Positions 42,735 through 53,999 of a stretch of 64,000 nucleotides of DNA are shown piece after piece. Source of the DNA: Favolaschia claudopus (Eukaryota; Basidiomycota; Agaricomycetes; Agaricales; Mycenaceae); the NCBI GenBank assembly GCA_037176885.1, contig JAWWNJ010000074.1, positions 1,238,251 through 1,302,250 on the forward strand, in the 5' to 3' direction. The number at the start of each line of letters is the position of its first letter. Position 1 is the stretch's first letter. The translations under genes and the position numbers were made by a program. The notes under the pieces were generated by a model. That model was not told the DNA's origin. It saw only the letters and a list, made by a program, of their open reading frames with translations, and searched no databases.

Positions 42735-43380
42735 AGACCTCATAGAGCATCATAGTGCTTCAGAGACACTCAAAGTGGAGGGGCGCGATGTAAGGCCCCG
42801 CTCGGTGTCACTGCCTGAGAAGGCAGCACCAGCCAAATCACAAGCGTCTGCCTTACCTCACCCTGCCTTCTTCCGAGCGTGATTCGGCCTTGTGACTTTG
42901 GTCCAGACCCATCAATTCCGTTGCCATTTCCGCCCACTTTCTCGTCCTTCCCGCCGTTCCTCGGTTCAACTGCGCCCCATCCCGCCCTTCAGCAAACATT
43001 GACCAGTGAGTTAAATAAAAACCGATTCAAGTTCTAGCTTACAGCTTTGAGATGAGGAGATTCATGAGTAACTATTTAATCAAGAGCGCTCAGACAATCA
43101 TAGCATTTTGCGGCAGTTGTCGTTGAGGTCGATGAGGAAAGATAGCTCAGCGCCGACTAAGGCGGATTGGAAGACAGTTGCGGAATGACAGCTCGGAGGG
43201 CGAAATGATCTCCGAGGGAGTGACTTGCTGTGACACCCGAGGCATCGCAGCGGTCTGCCTCCGAGGCCGTGACACCGAGCGGGGCCTAAAGTGCTCCATA
43301 GTGCGTCAGAGCGACTCATAGCACCCCATAGTGGGCGGTTCTCTATGGAGGTCTATGGCTCAAAACCAGATTTTCCTGAT
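42735..43380. mobile_element. TIR element with CTATG-rich ends
   Basis: GGCCCCGCTCGGTGTCAC at 42794-42811 is perfectly inverted at 43269-43286. Outside each arm lie catagagcatcatagtgct-type steps (left) and tccatagtgcgtcagagcga-type steps (right). These lead to an end CCATAGACCTCCATAGAGAA (reverse strand, near 43337-43360) that matches the repeat at 17440. The size is about 0.62-0.65 kb. No transposase ORF is present. Confidence 0.55.
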
Positions 43381-44259
43381 AGTACTTCTTGTCTTAGTGC
43401 CGCAGTCCCGGTAAAGCCTGCTACCATAGAGCTGAATTCAGGAATTTGTGCAATTTTGACTGCTGCCCAGGCTAATGGTTCTGATTTTTTTTTGGGGGGA
43501 GTGGAATTGATGGACTCGGAACCGTGTGAACTGAAGTTGATGGTATTCCTGCTTTTGTGGTTTCTTCGAAAGTCGGGAGTAATTCCCTATTGATGCGAGC
43601 CCTAGGCTGAGAGTATTTCTTTATTGCACTTTCCCCTGATTGCGCCGCTGTACAGTAGGCCACTTGTCTCTATAAGGCTCTGTTTAACATCACGTATTGA
43701 TGGCGTACCCGTGGGAGAGTAGGCACATTGCACAGCCATCCACTTTTCGGGAACCTCAGACAAAAGGGGGGAGCAAGCTCCCCCAATAACCGTTTCCGTT
43801 TCCATTTAATTTGGGGGTGAAAACAGTTTGTAAACAGTTTGCTAGTACGTGCCAATCAGCAAGCCTCTAGCGCAATATATGGGGTTAAGTAGGCTCAGTC
43901 TCACCCAGGAATACATACCAGGAATACTTCCCGATGTTATTAGTGAGTTTTCGATCTGTTCTCCTTGCCATTGGGGCATATTTACTTCAACGACGAAAGT
44001 GTTTGCCCAGAAAGGAAATCAAGTCAACTCTGCACTCAAACAGATTTGACTCTGGATACTTCGGAGAAGGTACTTGGGCCCGGAAACAAGCACCTGAAGC
44101 ACAGAGTAACAAAATGAATAGCAAACAACTCACACTGACGTGGAGAGAATGGTCTAGATTTTTGCGCTCCGAAAAACGTTTATAAACGGTTTTAAACCAT
44201 TTCCGTTTAGTTTGCCAGATCTCGCAAACGAAAACTAAATGGTTGGTGCCTTAGTGACG
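43381..44259. other. No recognised gene
   Basis: This stretch contains a short T8 and G6 run (about 43486-43499) and gtttataaacggttt / cagtttgtaaacagtttg palindromic patches near 43820 and 44180. No coding region is supported. Confidence 0.35.
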
Positions 44260-44303
44260 ACGTCTCCCAAGACGTCTCCCAAGACGTCTCCCAAGACGTC
44301 TCC
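44260..44303. repeat. 12-bp tandem repeat, about 3.7 copies
   Basis: gacgtctcccaa is repeated in tandem without spacers. The lack of spacer sequence excludes a CRISPR array. It is a minisatellite. Confidence 0.85.
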
Positions 44304-44579
44304 TCAGTACTAGTAGTCCTCAGTCGGCCACTGGCATGGCACCATCTATGGCTAGATCCTCTTTGGATCCTCTTCAAGAGGCCTCGGGAAGACGTCCCGA
44401 GTTCTGCAAGCCTGCCTGAATATTCAAAATGCTTGATGAGTGTTCCGGCTTTGCTACTATCTATCTCCAATCTATCTCTCTCGATCGCTCCCGACTCTCA
44501 GCTAGCTCTTACATTTTCACGACTCCTTTGGGCAGGCTTCCAGCAAACGTCCACAGAATACACTGATACAGTTTAATAG

Positions 44580-44870
44580 CCTGTTTGCGATGCAGCCATT
44601 GAATGGCTAATGGCTAAATAAGTGTCCAGATCCCGGTGTATTGACAAAAGATACCTCCGGTTCGAGTATCCAAATTTCATTCCAGGCAGCTCTTCTTGAC
44701 TTCTACATGAAAGTTTAACCCATCAAAGTTTCCTAATGCGGAAATCGGTAGCCATTCAATGGCTCCAATGGCTCTTCGCAAACCCTCTAATGTCAGATGT
44801 CCGCTACAACTGGCTGCAGCTCGCCCGGCCGTTGCCCATGGGCCATTATGGCCTCTTCGAAACATAGTCA
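44580..44870. repeat. AGCCATT/AATGGCT palindromic patches
   Basis: Two palindromes, AGCCATTGAATGGCT (about 44589) and AGCCATTCAATGGCT (about 44752), with further atggct and ggccattatggcc steps, occur about 160 bp apart in inverted arrangement. This could be a short TIR element. Ends are not resolved. Confidence 0.35.
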
Positions 44871-45360
44871 ATCCAACAAATCATTCCTTGACGGCGATTG
44901 TTGTCTCCAGGTGTACACGCAAAATGCCTCTTCCAAGTCAATAATGAAACCGACTCGGACAGTATGACGACTGGACGATGATCACGGCGGCGTGCCTCGT
45001 TCCTCGACTAGCTCCGATACTGACCGCAGCTCGCACTCCGATATGTCCTCGCGTTACGGCTTGTCTCATTTGAACACTAGGCCTTCACGAGTAATCTTCT
45101 ATCATAGTCTCTCGCTCGAGCACACAACCATCTATGTATTGTTTTGCCACTCTAATTAGAAGCTGCTAGTTGGCTGCTAGAGCTTTATACGTCAGCTTAC
45201 TCAGTTGATTGAAAAAAAAAAAAAACAGAGAGAGTTCGTCATCTCTCGGGTGCGGAATCTATCCTTCGAGCAAGCAAGGTGCCTTCCGACGTAGTCGGAG
45301 CTTCCCAGTCCACTTAGTATGTACTTTAATCAGTACTCAATTGGGCTTTACTGGTGTATC

Positions 45361-45389
45361 TATAAATAGCTTTGGAAAGGGTATATAAG
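45361..45389 (+). promoter_or_regulatory. TATA-like boxes upstream of the H4 gene
   Basis: TATAAATAG (45361) and TATATAAG (45382) lie 113-142 bp before the histone H4 ATG at 45503. They are correctly placed for a core promoter with a 5' leader of roughly 80-110 bases. No expression evidence is available. Confidence 0.5.
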
Positions 45390-45502
45390 AGTCCTCTTTT
45401 CTTTCATGTACTTGATTGAGCTGTCTTATTCGATCTGCTTCGCCCCTCGAGTCCCAACCATTAGTATCGTCCCTAGCAGCTCCGCGATCTTTGTAAACCA
45501 TC

Positions 45503-45991
45503 ATGTCAGGCCGCGGTAAAGGTGGCAGAGTGAGCGAGATGTCTGCTCTAGTAATGAAGGATGGATGCTGACTTTGCTGCTTGCCGTCCTGGTAGGGCCT
45601 CGGCATAGGGGGGGCTAAGCGCCACCGGAAGGTTCTTCGTGACACCATCCAGAGTCAGTTTTTGACCCCGTTCGCTTGCGTCTCGCGGTGAGATGGGTCC
45701 ACAATAGGTATCACCAAGCCCGATATCCGTCGTCTTGCTCGTCGTGGCGGTGTGAAGCGCATGTCGGGCCTCATTTACGAAGAAACCCGAAAGGTGCTCA
45801 AACTCTTTCTCGAAAACGTCATTCGCGACTCGGTCATGTACACCGATCACGCTAAGCGGTAAGTCGCCCTCGCTTTTCGTTTCCAACGCAGCTGACTTTA
45901 TTTCGACGCTGAAAGAAAGACTGTCACCGCTCTCGACGTTGTATACGCCCTCAAGCGCTCTGGGCGAACACTCTATGGTTTCGGAACATGA
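45503..45991 (+). CDS. Divergent histone H4
   Basis: Four exons (45503-45529, 45596-45653, 45708-45858, 45916-45991) with GT...AG introns of 66, 54 and 57 bp give an uninterrupted 103-codon histone H4, the exact family length. H4 pairs with H3 in the nucleosome core. The fold-defining parts are present: [41 protein letters not shown] and GRTLYGFG. Compared with the very conserved H4 consensus it has many changes: K8R, K12I, N25T, G28S, A33D, I46M, G56K, a Leu at 60, T71M, E74D, Q93S and a C-terminal Thr. K5, K16, K20, K31, K59, K77, K79 and K91 are kept. The intact frame and splice sites suggest function or very recent decay. It is either an H4 variant or a young pseudogene. Confidence 0.85.
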
Positions 45992-48900
45992 GTTTTACCG
46001 GCCGAGTTGCTTCATCTATGAAGGATTATGAAGGAGGTAACTGATTATTCGACGGGTACCTGAAGTCCACGTACGGATCAAAGTCAGAGTAAGTGTAATT
46101 TTGGATAGGATGCACTGGTTCTGGGGCAAAGGGAGGCATCGAAAGTGACGGGTAAGCAAGCACCCAAAATTCATAAGGTAAATCTGCCCAAATGGGCGGA
46201 CCGACCTTATAGGGAGTAGCCGGGGCCTAGCTGTTGCAAGGAGGAGATTGTGTCATCGTCACCGTGTATTTCCTTGCTCAATTCACACTTGTTCTGTATT
46301 CAAACCTGTTCTCACCGGAAATGTGCCCAAATCAGGTAATTCTACTTTTTCCACCTCGAATGCAATGGCGACCCGTAGAATTTGTTGCTTGAGCATTCAG
46401 AGAGATCAGTATCGGTTGATAGCTCAATTTTCCAGGTCAAAGTCGCGCAGGAACGCGCTCAAGTCGCGTCGAGGCGCGGTTGCCATTACTTCCCAAAAAG
46501 GCTGCTTATATAATAACGCAGGATACCTACTGCCAGGGCGTGGTAACCACAGGACTACGTAATTTGCGACTGGGGTCACGGGTGTGACCTGTCACGACCC
46601 TTGCCAGAAATTGGGTTTTTGAGGCCAGAATCCTGAAAATTTCCGGACAACCCTTTGGTGGAGCTTCCCGGGGCCTGCCTACGGTGTCAGCGAGAATTGT
46701 TGAATCAGCGACGAGCGCATGAAGGTGAGTTGCGGGAACAAGTACTCGTGGGGGAACGGGAATACAAGAGACTACTGAAACAAGGGATACAACAGACTTA
46801 TAAGTACGGAGGGTTGGCAACGGATAGGGGGTGCAGCTACGGTGACTGACAGACAGTGACAGGTGCGTGGTGGCAAGCTTATTCCAACAATTGTCATACG
46901 CCAAATTCACACAGGACAGTAACTTAGAGAACACTAGTCTGCACCAAAACACGACATTTCAACACCCGAAAGCGACTGAGGCTGAAGGACTGGCCAAGTG
47001 GTGCGCACCGGCAAAAGCCGAGACACAGCCTTGAGAGGGAGGGTGAGTCCAGGACCTTACATTCACAGAAAACTGCAGGATGCTTGGAAAACGCGTTTGG
47101 GAGGGTCAACAAAAAAAACATCGAAAAAATGCAATATATTACTTACGTAATATCAAAACATGGAGGAAGTAATGGCCACACTTTTTCATGCATGCAATTC
47201 TACAGCCGTTTTGGAAACAATATACGGGTGTGGTGCTCGTTCGTTTGTGCTTACGTTTGTTGACGATTCTGTCATCGGCAAAGCACTTTGTGGGGCGTTG
47301 CCGTACCACTAGACTGAGGACTCGTCACCAGTCTGCTACGCGCGGCCGACAATTGTGGCAAGCACGTCGGGCGTAGAGATACAAACTGTCAACTATTTAC
47401 TAACGCATATTCCATAATTCTGTCTCGTGATGTAAGCAGACTCTAACACAATGACTGAGTGATTGCAACCCAGTCCTGTGGCAATGCCACAATGAAGTAG
47501 TGGGTTATTCAAAGCGCTAGCACCACTATGGAGCCGTGTTTGCGCGAGCCAGCATTTGTTGAGGCCGCCAAAGTTGCTCAAATGGCCCCAAAACAGGGAA
47601 TAAGTATATATGCTCGGGAAATCATGCCAAACACTTATCGCAGTTCAAATCAAGCGGAACTAGGGGCCTCCTCAAATTATTTTCGGACTCTAGTACAACA
47701 ACTATGAACTCCCAAGTGATTAAATCAACCATCCACGGAGACTGAGAATGGAAACCCCGCACCTACTATAATATTGTGACGCAGATTGACTCGGAAGCAG
47801 CTTCGAAACAATACTAAGTTGAAGTTGAGAAGAGTGGAGATATTGACATAGCCAGAACATACACCACAGCAATCACTGATTATGGCTTGCATAAATTGTA
47901 GGTCTGAATGAGTTGATCATTGGGAGTTTGAAGATTTGAAGCAATGATTGAGGTCTTGAATTTAGTCGACTGGAAGCAAACTGCAAGGACAGGAAGCCGA
48001 GACGCCGAGAATCATACAGTGCCAAGCGCCACTTCTCCAACACTGCTTTTTCGGGCGGAAGAAAATTTTTGTAATTTATTTGGGATTTTCTGAGGAAGGA
48101 AACCGACCAAAAGAATGCGTTTGGCGTCGAGAACTCCCCTTTTCCCACGGTGTTTCACTTTTTTCGGGTCTGAAAAAAGTAAAATCATCATTTTGGCTCT
48201 GATTTTGGATGGATTGAGGCCAGATGTGTTCAGTTGTCATGCAGAAACCAAGAAAAAGTGGTAGCCGACTTACCTGGGTGATCCGCCCAAGGCTGGCACG
48301 GCAAAGTCCGAGAAGCACGTGATCTTAACCCTAACCGATATGGCAATTTGATGATGGCATCAACCATCATTAGGGTTTGTTTCACTTTTTTGGAGGTGAA
48401 AACACAAAAACTTGTTCAATTGCCTTGCAAAGCACAAGATGGGTTGCTACACATCCATATAGACGTTCTACACTGTTTCGAAGTCGAATGGTGATGACGG
48501 CATAATGTAGTATCGAGTTTAACTTTTGATGCCGTTCCCTGCCAAAAAAGGAACCGTGATGTGATGCTTGGCACTGTAGTGGAGAATATATTTGAGTGAG
48601 TGCGGTGATACGAGTTCAAGTTAATAAATTTGAGTTCTCAGTTTAGACAGGTATGCTGCTCCTGCCCAGTCTTCTGGCTGAGGGATAAGAAAATCAGTCT
48701 GAGGAAAGCAATCTCGAAAGAGGTAACCAACAAGAGGCAAAACAGAATCAGAGGCTTGAAATTGAAGTCGATTCGGGTTGTTCGGACAGGGCCAAATTCG
48801 GAGCAAAGATCCGTGATTGTGCCCTGCCGCGTCGGATCGTGCATTTCAAACTCCGTCAGTATATTGCCGGGAAGGAAGAAAAGCTGAAAAGAAACTCACC

Positions 48901-49995
48901 ACTGGCTAGATAGCGGTTTAAAAAAGATTAGAGCCTCTTCAAGGCTAGTAGACACTGCCCAATTATTTGCGAGAATTAAGCACACCCTTGGAAGATCCAA
49001 GAAAACCTTTCCGCTATCTGGCTCGGAGATGTGACAAAAAAGGGAACGAGTTGACAGCAGTCAAAAGTTCCCGGCAATCTCCTTGAAATTCCCCCCCTTT
49101 TTTCGTTTCTTTATTTCTTTATTTTTTTATTTTCGCCCACCGACACCAGTATCGAGCCGAACGTCTGGGGCATTTGGTACCGTAACACCGCACATGCTGT
49201 CACGTCACACTATGCCTCCCCGTCCATTAACTGCGCCGTTAATGACCCTACACCCTTAGTAAGCTCACAGGATGTGTTGTATATACCTACATATGATCCT
49301 CAGCAACTGCCAGCTTTTTCTGAGCAGTCCTTGAACCCCATCACATATCATTCAGCCAAATTGCACACAAAAGTGCCGGTTTTGAGTGGTCCAGAACAAC
49401 CACATAATGCACCAAAATGAATGAAATAAATTATGAATATCAAAGAATGGATGCCCTTCTGTGTTCTCAGAAAAATTACGGACCCAAAATCGGCGGGGAA
49501 GAGGTAGAAAAATGGGTGTGACAGCATGTGCGTGTTGTGGCACCAAATGCCCCAGACGTTCTGAGAGCACTTCCGCACATCAAATTTACCCGAACTCGCG
49601 TGGTACGGATCAATTGCGGACCGCAGGAATGAAGCACTGATCGGTTCGGGCCGGCCTCGCTTACGCTGGTGCTTCTTCCTCGTACTTGGCCTCAAAAATC
49701 CTACCGTTTCCAACATCAAGCACCTCTCTCGCGGCCACCATAGCTTTGTGTCGCTCGAAGAGGTTCATGCCTCTATAAGATATGTCTAGAAACATCCTGG
49801 AAGGTCATTACCTTGCTTGACAAGGTCTGAGACCTTGCTCCACCCTCATAATTAGCTAAGCAGCACATCGGATGTAACCCATTGATGCCCGTTTTCTCCC
49901 GATACACAGCTTTCCAAATGCTCCCAAATATTGATCAGATCGATCTCATCAAAGCCCGAATCAGCACTCAACGCCAACTCAACGCTCAGCTACAG
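45992..49995. other. Mostly featureless 4-kb intergenic stretch
   Basis: Many short open frames without motifs were read on both strands. Possible exons at 48638-48844 and 49348-49719 (minus) and 49882-49995 (plus, MPVFSRYTAFQMLPNIDQID, cut by the element at 49996) could not be tied to any known protein. No repeat of note was found. Confidence 0.35.
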
Positions 49996-50549
49996 TATGA
50001 TAGCAGACACAATTTCATATCAAGCCGGAATTTTGGCCAAAATTCTTTGAAACTTGAGATTTAGCAGGAACTTGGGGTGGGTTTATAGGCAAAATTCGCA
50101 TTTCAGAGAAAACGGAGAAACCCTAGTCTAGGGTTAGAAAAGCGCGAAGTTTTTGCGCAAAATTTCAAAAGTGTGTGTACCTAACTTCATCGGATTATAG
50201 CCTGAAGTTGGTCAGTAGCTCAATTCTGACCCCAGCAAACATCCATATGTAGCAGAAGTCCCTTGGATTTGGTTGAGATTCGGTGAAGGTTCAGTGGTGC
50301 GGCAGACATTTGATGCGCTGATGGCATCGTACAGCCACCGGCTATGTCTCGGCCCGGACCGAAAGCGCGAAATCCGTGGAAGAAGAAATGATTTTGTGGA
50401 TTTTGAGACTTTTGACCCGAGGGATCTCTAGTCTTCCTTCTTATGGTCATTTCTGCACAGTTTCAATGCCACTGGGTAAAAACTGAGGGCACAGTAACAA
50501 TTTCCAAATTAGGTATCTGGCTTGTCACGAAGTTCGGTCCGCTATCATA
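49996..50549. mobile_element. TATGATAGC-type TIR element, copy 1
   Basis: A 554-bp unit starts TATGATAGCAGACACAATTT and ends GTCCGCTATCATA. It is repeated in opposite orientation at 53290-53849 with high identity, including the ccctagtctagggtta palindrome and the gtcacgaagttcggtccgct end. The outer 13 bp form the TIR. It interrupts an open frame that starts near 49885. There is no transposase. Confidence 0.78.
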
Positions 50550-51374
50550 GTCTCCCTGTTCAGGACATCTATGGTCGCAATTGTGCGACATTCCTGGATC
50601 ACTCCATCTACCGCCCATTGAACTGCTGTGTCTTTCTATCTCAGGGTCTCCACGAAAAATTGACGAAAAATCCGACTCGGAGTCACACTTGCGAAATCTG
50701 GAAAGTTGAGACGGTTCTTAGAGGTCGTAACATCTTCGGTGTTCATGCTGCATAATGGATAACGGAAGAAATATTCTCGTTGCATGCCGCAGTCAACTGC
50801 CAATCAACCGCCCAATGCACGTCTCCATCCCAAAGGTTCAATAGTCGACTCTCCATGATCTCGAACCCTTCAGTTCGACTAGCACCTGCATGTATCCATT
50901 CAACTTCTTTGCGGAACCGTCGATTCAACATGGCCACCTCAGATCTCTGAGTCCAAGTTCAACGTTCAACGATGATCATCATCTCTTGGGTTTTGCCAAC
51001 TCTGCGCCAAGAAGTAATGCGGGCAGCAGTAAATCGGCAATCCGAATCTATTCAGAGAGTGGCCTTTTGGTCGAGGTAAGCTATCTCGTTTCTGCTCACC
51101 CATATACATAGCTCAACAACTTCACCAGAAAAATGATAATGAGGTTGCTGTCATTGCACCTCTGGACAAAATGTATGCCCTCTCTGACTAGCATATGTTA
51201 TGCTGCTTTCTATCTTGCTCATGTCCGAGTTCCAGGTTCACATGTCTATCATGCACACGAGCAATGCTCGCCGTATGCAATCCCTCTATTCATACGTCTA
51301 TCCTCAGCTCTGACATCCACCGACAGACCCGGTCGCACCTTCACTCGGTTGTTGCTGTCCCTCGCTTTCGACAC
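50550..51374. other. No recognised gene
   Basis: Open segments at 50890-51111 (MYPFNFFAEPSIQHGHLRSL...) may be an isolated exon. Nothing is recognised. Confidence 0.3.
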
Positions 51375-51932
51375 CACTCGGCACGCTCACGGATGCTAGT
51401 GGTAAGCTGGGTTTGGGTGGCTACTGGGGAGGTGGCCTTTTCTTCACTGAACCTGTCCCGGTGAAGTATGAACGCCATCCAATTCATTGGAAGGAGATGC
51501 GTGCTGTGCTACGGGCAGCGGAGGTCTGGGGCCACTGTTGGGCTGGGTTGGAGTTCCGGTGGCTCACGCTAGCAAAGCTGTATCCACACTGGCCCCTCCC
51601 CAAGTCCGGTACCCGCCCTACCCGTGTCGCTGTCACTGCCCCCTCTATTGTCATTGTGCGTTCCTAGCACCCCTGCCCCTCTCCACCTTCCTCCCCTCCT
51701 CTCCCCTCCCCTCCCCTTGTTGCTGTCCATTCCCCTCAGTTTCTTGTGGAGCCTGTGGCGCTTCACCCTGTCTTCGCCCGCCTGTGGCTGCTTCATGGTG
51801 AGCTGTTGGTTGTGGGCTGCCTTGGCTCCCTCACCTTTGGGCGGAGTGCAGCGAGCTTCGTTTTGAAGTTCATGGCCAATATATCAATGGCTTGCTTACA
51901 AATCCTCTCTCTCGTGAAGCTCAGGCCAATCC
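51375..51932 (+). pseudogene. RNase H end of the compact RT element, partial copy
   Basis: The segment reads TDASGKLGLGGYWGGGLFFT, then HPIHWKEMRAVLRAAEVWGH as in the element at 17797. After an interruption of about 280 bp (51553-51830) it continues with the 3' terminal block (gggcggagtgcagcgagct ... caggccaatcc) ending exactly at 51932. In this copy the terminal frame reads HGQYINGLLTNPLSREAQAN, an RNase H tail motif. The RT part and 5' end are missing. Confidence 0.7.
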
Positions 51933-51958
51933 AGGTAGCCACCATGACATTCTCTCAA

Positions 51959-52157
51959 TAGAGGCTTTGCGGTAGCCACTGGTGGCTATTGGTGGCTGAT
52001 TTTTCTCGGGACCAGACGACAGCCTCTGGGTAGATTAGCCACCATTTGTACGTCCTATTGACAGGATGCAGTGGTGGCTACCTTGAGCCGGAGGCTCAAA
52101 AAACTATTGCACACGAGGAGCTACCAATAGCCACCGGTGGCTACCGCAAAGTCTCTA
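51959..52157. mobile_element. Short MITE of the GAG-N-TTTGCGGT family
   Basis: TA then GAGGCTTTGCGGTAGCCACT (left) is inverted at CCGCAAAGTCTC then TA (right, 52157). The TIR is about 38 bp with a few mismatches. It is 199 bp including both TA copies. The tips match those of the larger element at 13-465. It lies 130 bp upstream of the gene at 52286. Confidence 0.75.
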
Positions 52158-52285
52158 TTAAGCCCTAGTTAAGCTTAAGGCCTGAGCTTCAAATTTTACC
52201 CTTATTAACCCCTTAAATTCCAACACTGGAAAAATACATGCTCAGCGCAAACAACGATTGGCTTTGACGTCGTCAAGGCGTTGCA

Positions 52286-53274
52286 TTGCCCATAGTCTCT
52301 CCTACCACCCCAGAGGCACGGACATATTACTTTGCCAATCTCGGGGATTTCGTCCTCGAAGCAAGTGCCTCTGGCAAGCGCAAAATAAGCAACGAGTGTT
52401 TTGAAAACAGGTGGAATAGTACCGCTGATGGAAGAACCCAATTCTTCATCACCGCTGATATTCTGGCCGCATTTGCCAAGTCCCGGGAGAAAACTAATAA
52501 CGCGCGCGCATCGCAGGAATTGATTTCTGCCAAGGTCGATATGGCACGTCAAACGCGTCAACTTTTTCAAGACAACAACAACCTACCGTTCCCGAGCTCG
52601 CTCCTCGGAACAGCAACATCTTCCCATCCACAAGAAGGTGTCCTTGAATTTGACCCCCAAGACCCGTCTCTACCGACCTCAATCTCCACTGAGCTTGCCA
52701 TTTCCCGGCCGTATATTCCTCCACCTCATCAGCCCTCATCTACCTCGGTATCAAGTGTCGGTCCAGCACGTTCTCATCGCACAAACATAGTTCAATCGTC
52801 GTCGACACTGTCTGATGCACACCAATCTCCTGTTGATCATAACCACGGACCAAACAGCGGTCATAGTCAAGTCGCTGACCTACGGTAAGTTCTTTGATAA
52901 TATTCTACTTTCTTGTAAGTTTCATCGAACGGCAGAACTGAATCTTCCTTGACGGCGCCAACCCCTTCTGAATCTACAGCCTCCGGTGCCAACCAAGCCC
53001 TACAATTTGAACCGTTCGTATTTTCCTTATATATTCTCGAGCGAGTGTTGAACCAGATGATAGTGGAGAGATTTCCGCACGTAGGCGAGCTGTACCTGAA
53101 GCCGAACGCAAGCGGCGTATGCATTCATGTCGTCGATGTCATCGAACAATTTGTCCGGGCAACAGCGATGTTCTGAACTGCAGGCTTCCTTGCACAGTTA
53201 CGTGCCGAAAATGTCAGCGGACTGAAGGATGTAGAGGTGTCGATAAGGGTAGAAATTGCACATTTTCAGGCTAG
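52286..53274 (+). CDS. Hypothetical protein with C-terminal cysteine cluster
   Basis: Exon 1 (start unclear, reads from about 52286 to 52885) encodes EARTYYFANLGDFVLEASAS, RWNSTADGRTQFFITADILA and ARASQELISAKVDMARQTRQ. A GTAAGT...GGCAG intron leads to a short exon (52936-52983). A second intron (GTGCCA...TCGAG, 53 to 62 bp) leads in phase to SVEPDDSGEISARRRAVPEA. A Cys-rich end then follows: CRRCHRTICPGNSDVLNC and CTVTCRKCQRTEGCRGVDKG, stop at 53272-53274. The regular CxxC pairs imply zinc binding. The whole resembles a protein type common near mobile elements in mushroom genomes; no function is known to me. It has no clear ATG, so the first exon may lie further upstream. A TIR element begins 16 bp after its stop. 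Confidence 0.6.
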
Positions 53275-53289
53275 CCAATACGTCGAGAG

Positions 53290-53849
53290 TATGATAGCGG
53301 ACCGAACTTCGTGACAAGTCAGATACCTAATTTGGAAATTGTTACTGTGCACTCAGTTTTCACCCAATGGTATTGAAACTGTGCAGAAATGACCATAAGA
53401 AGGAAGACTAGAGATCCCTCGGGTCAAAAGTCTCAAAATCCACAAAATCGTTTTTCCTTCCACGGATTTCGCGCTTTCGGTCCGGGCCGAGACATAGCCG
53501 GTGGCTGTACGATTCCATCAGCGCATCAAATGTCTGCCGCACCACTGAACCTTGACCAAAACCAGGAGATTTCTGCCATGGATGTCTGCTGGGGTCAGAG
53601 TTGAGATACTGACTAACTTTAGGCCATGGGTTGATGCCTTTTTTTCCCAAAATCGCAAGTTAGGTACACACACTTTTGACATTTTGCGCAGAAATTTCGC
53701 GCTTTTCTAACCCTAGACTAGGGTTACTTCGTTTTCTCTAAAATGCGAATTTTGCCTATAAACCCACCCCAAGTTCCTGCTAAATCTCAAGTTTCAAAGA
53801 ATTTTGGGCAAAATTCCGGGCTTGATATGAAGTTGTGTCTGCTATCATA
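53290..53849. mobile_element. TATGATAGC-type TIR element, copy 2 (inverted)
   Basis: A 560-bp unit in reverse orientation to copy 1, starting TATGATAGCGGACCGAACTT and ending GTGTCTGCTATCATA. It differs from copy 1 by small indels and substitutions. Confidence 0.78.
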
Positions 53850-53999
53850 TCACTTAGAATCTATTATACAATTCAGAGTGTGCCGTAATTGTCTTTGTCT
53901 TTTGTCTTTGTCTCTCAACTGTCAAAGTGTCCGGCTTCGGTTATCGGTTATCCCGGGATCCGGTTGTTGTTCCCGTCCTCCTGCGCGCGCTTACTGCTC

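Noticed and set aside
44260..44303. Possible CRISPR-like array
   Set aside because: The 12-bp units are contiguous with no spacers, and the genome is eukaryotic; it is a minisatellite.
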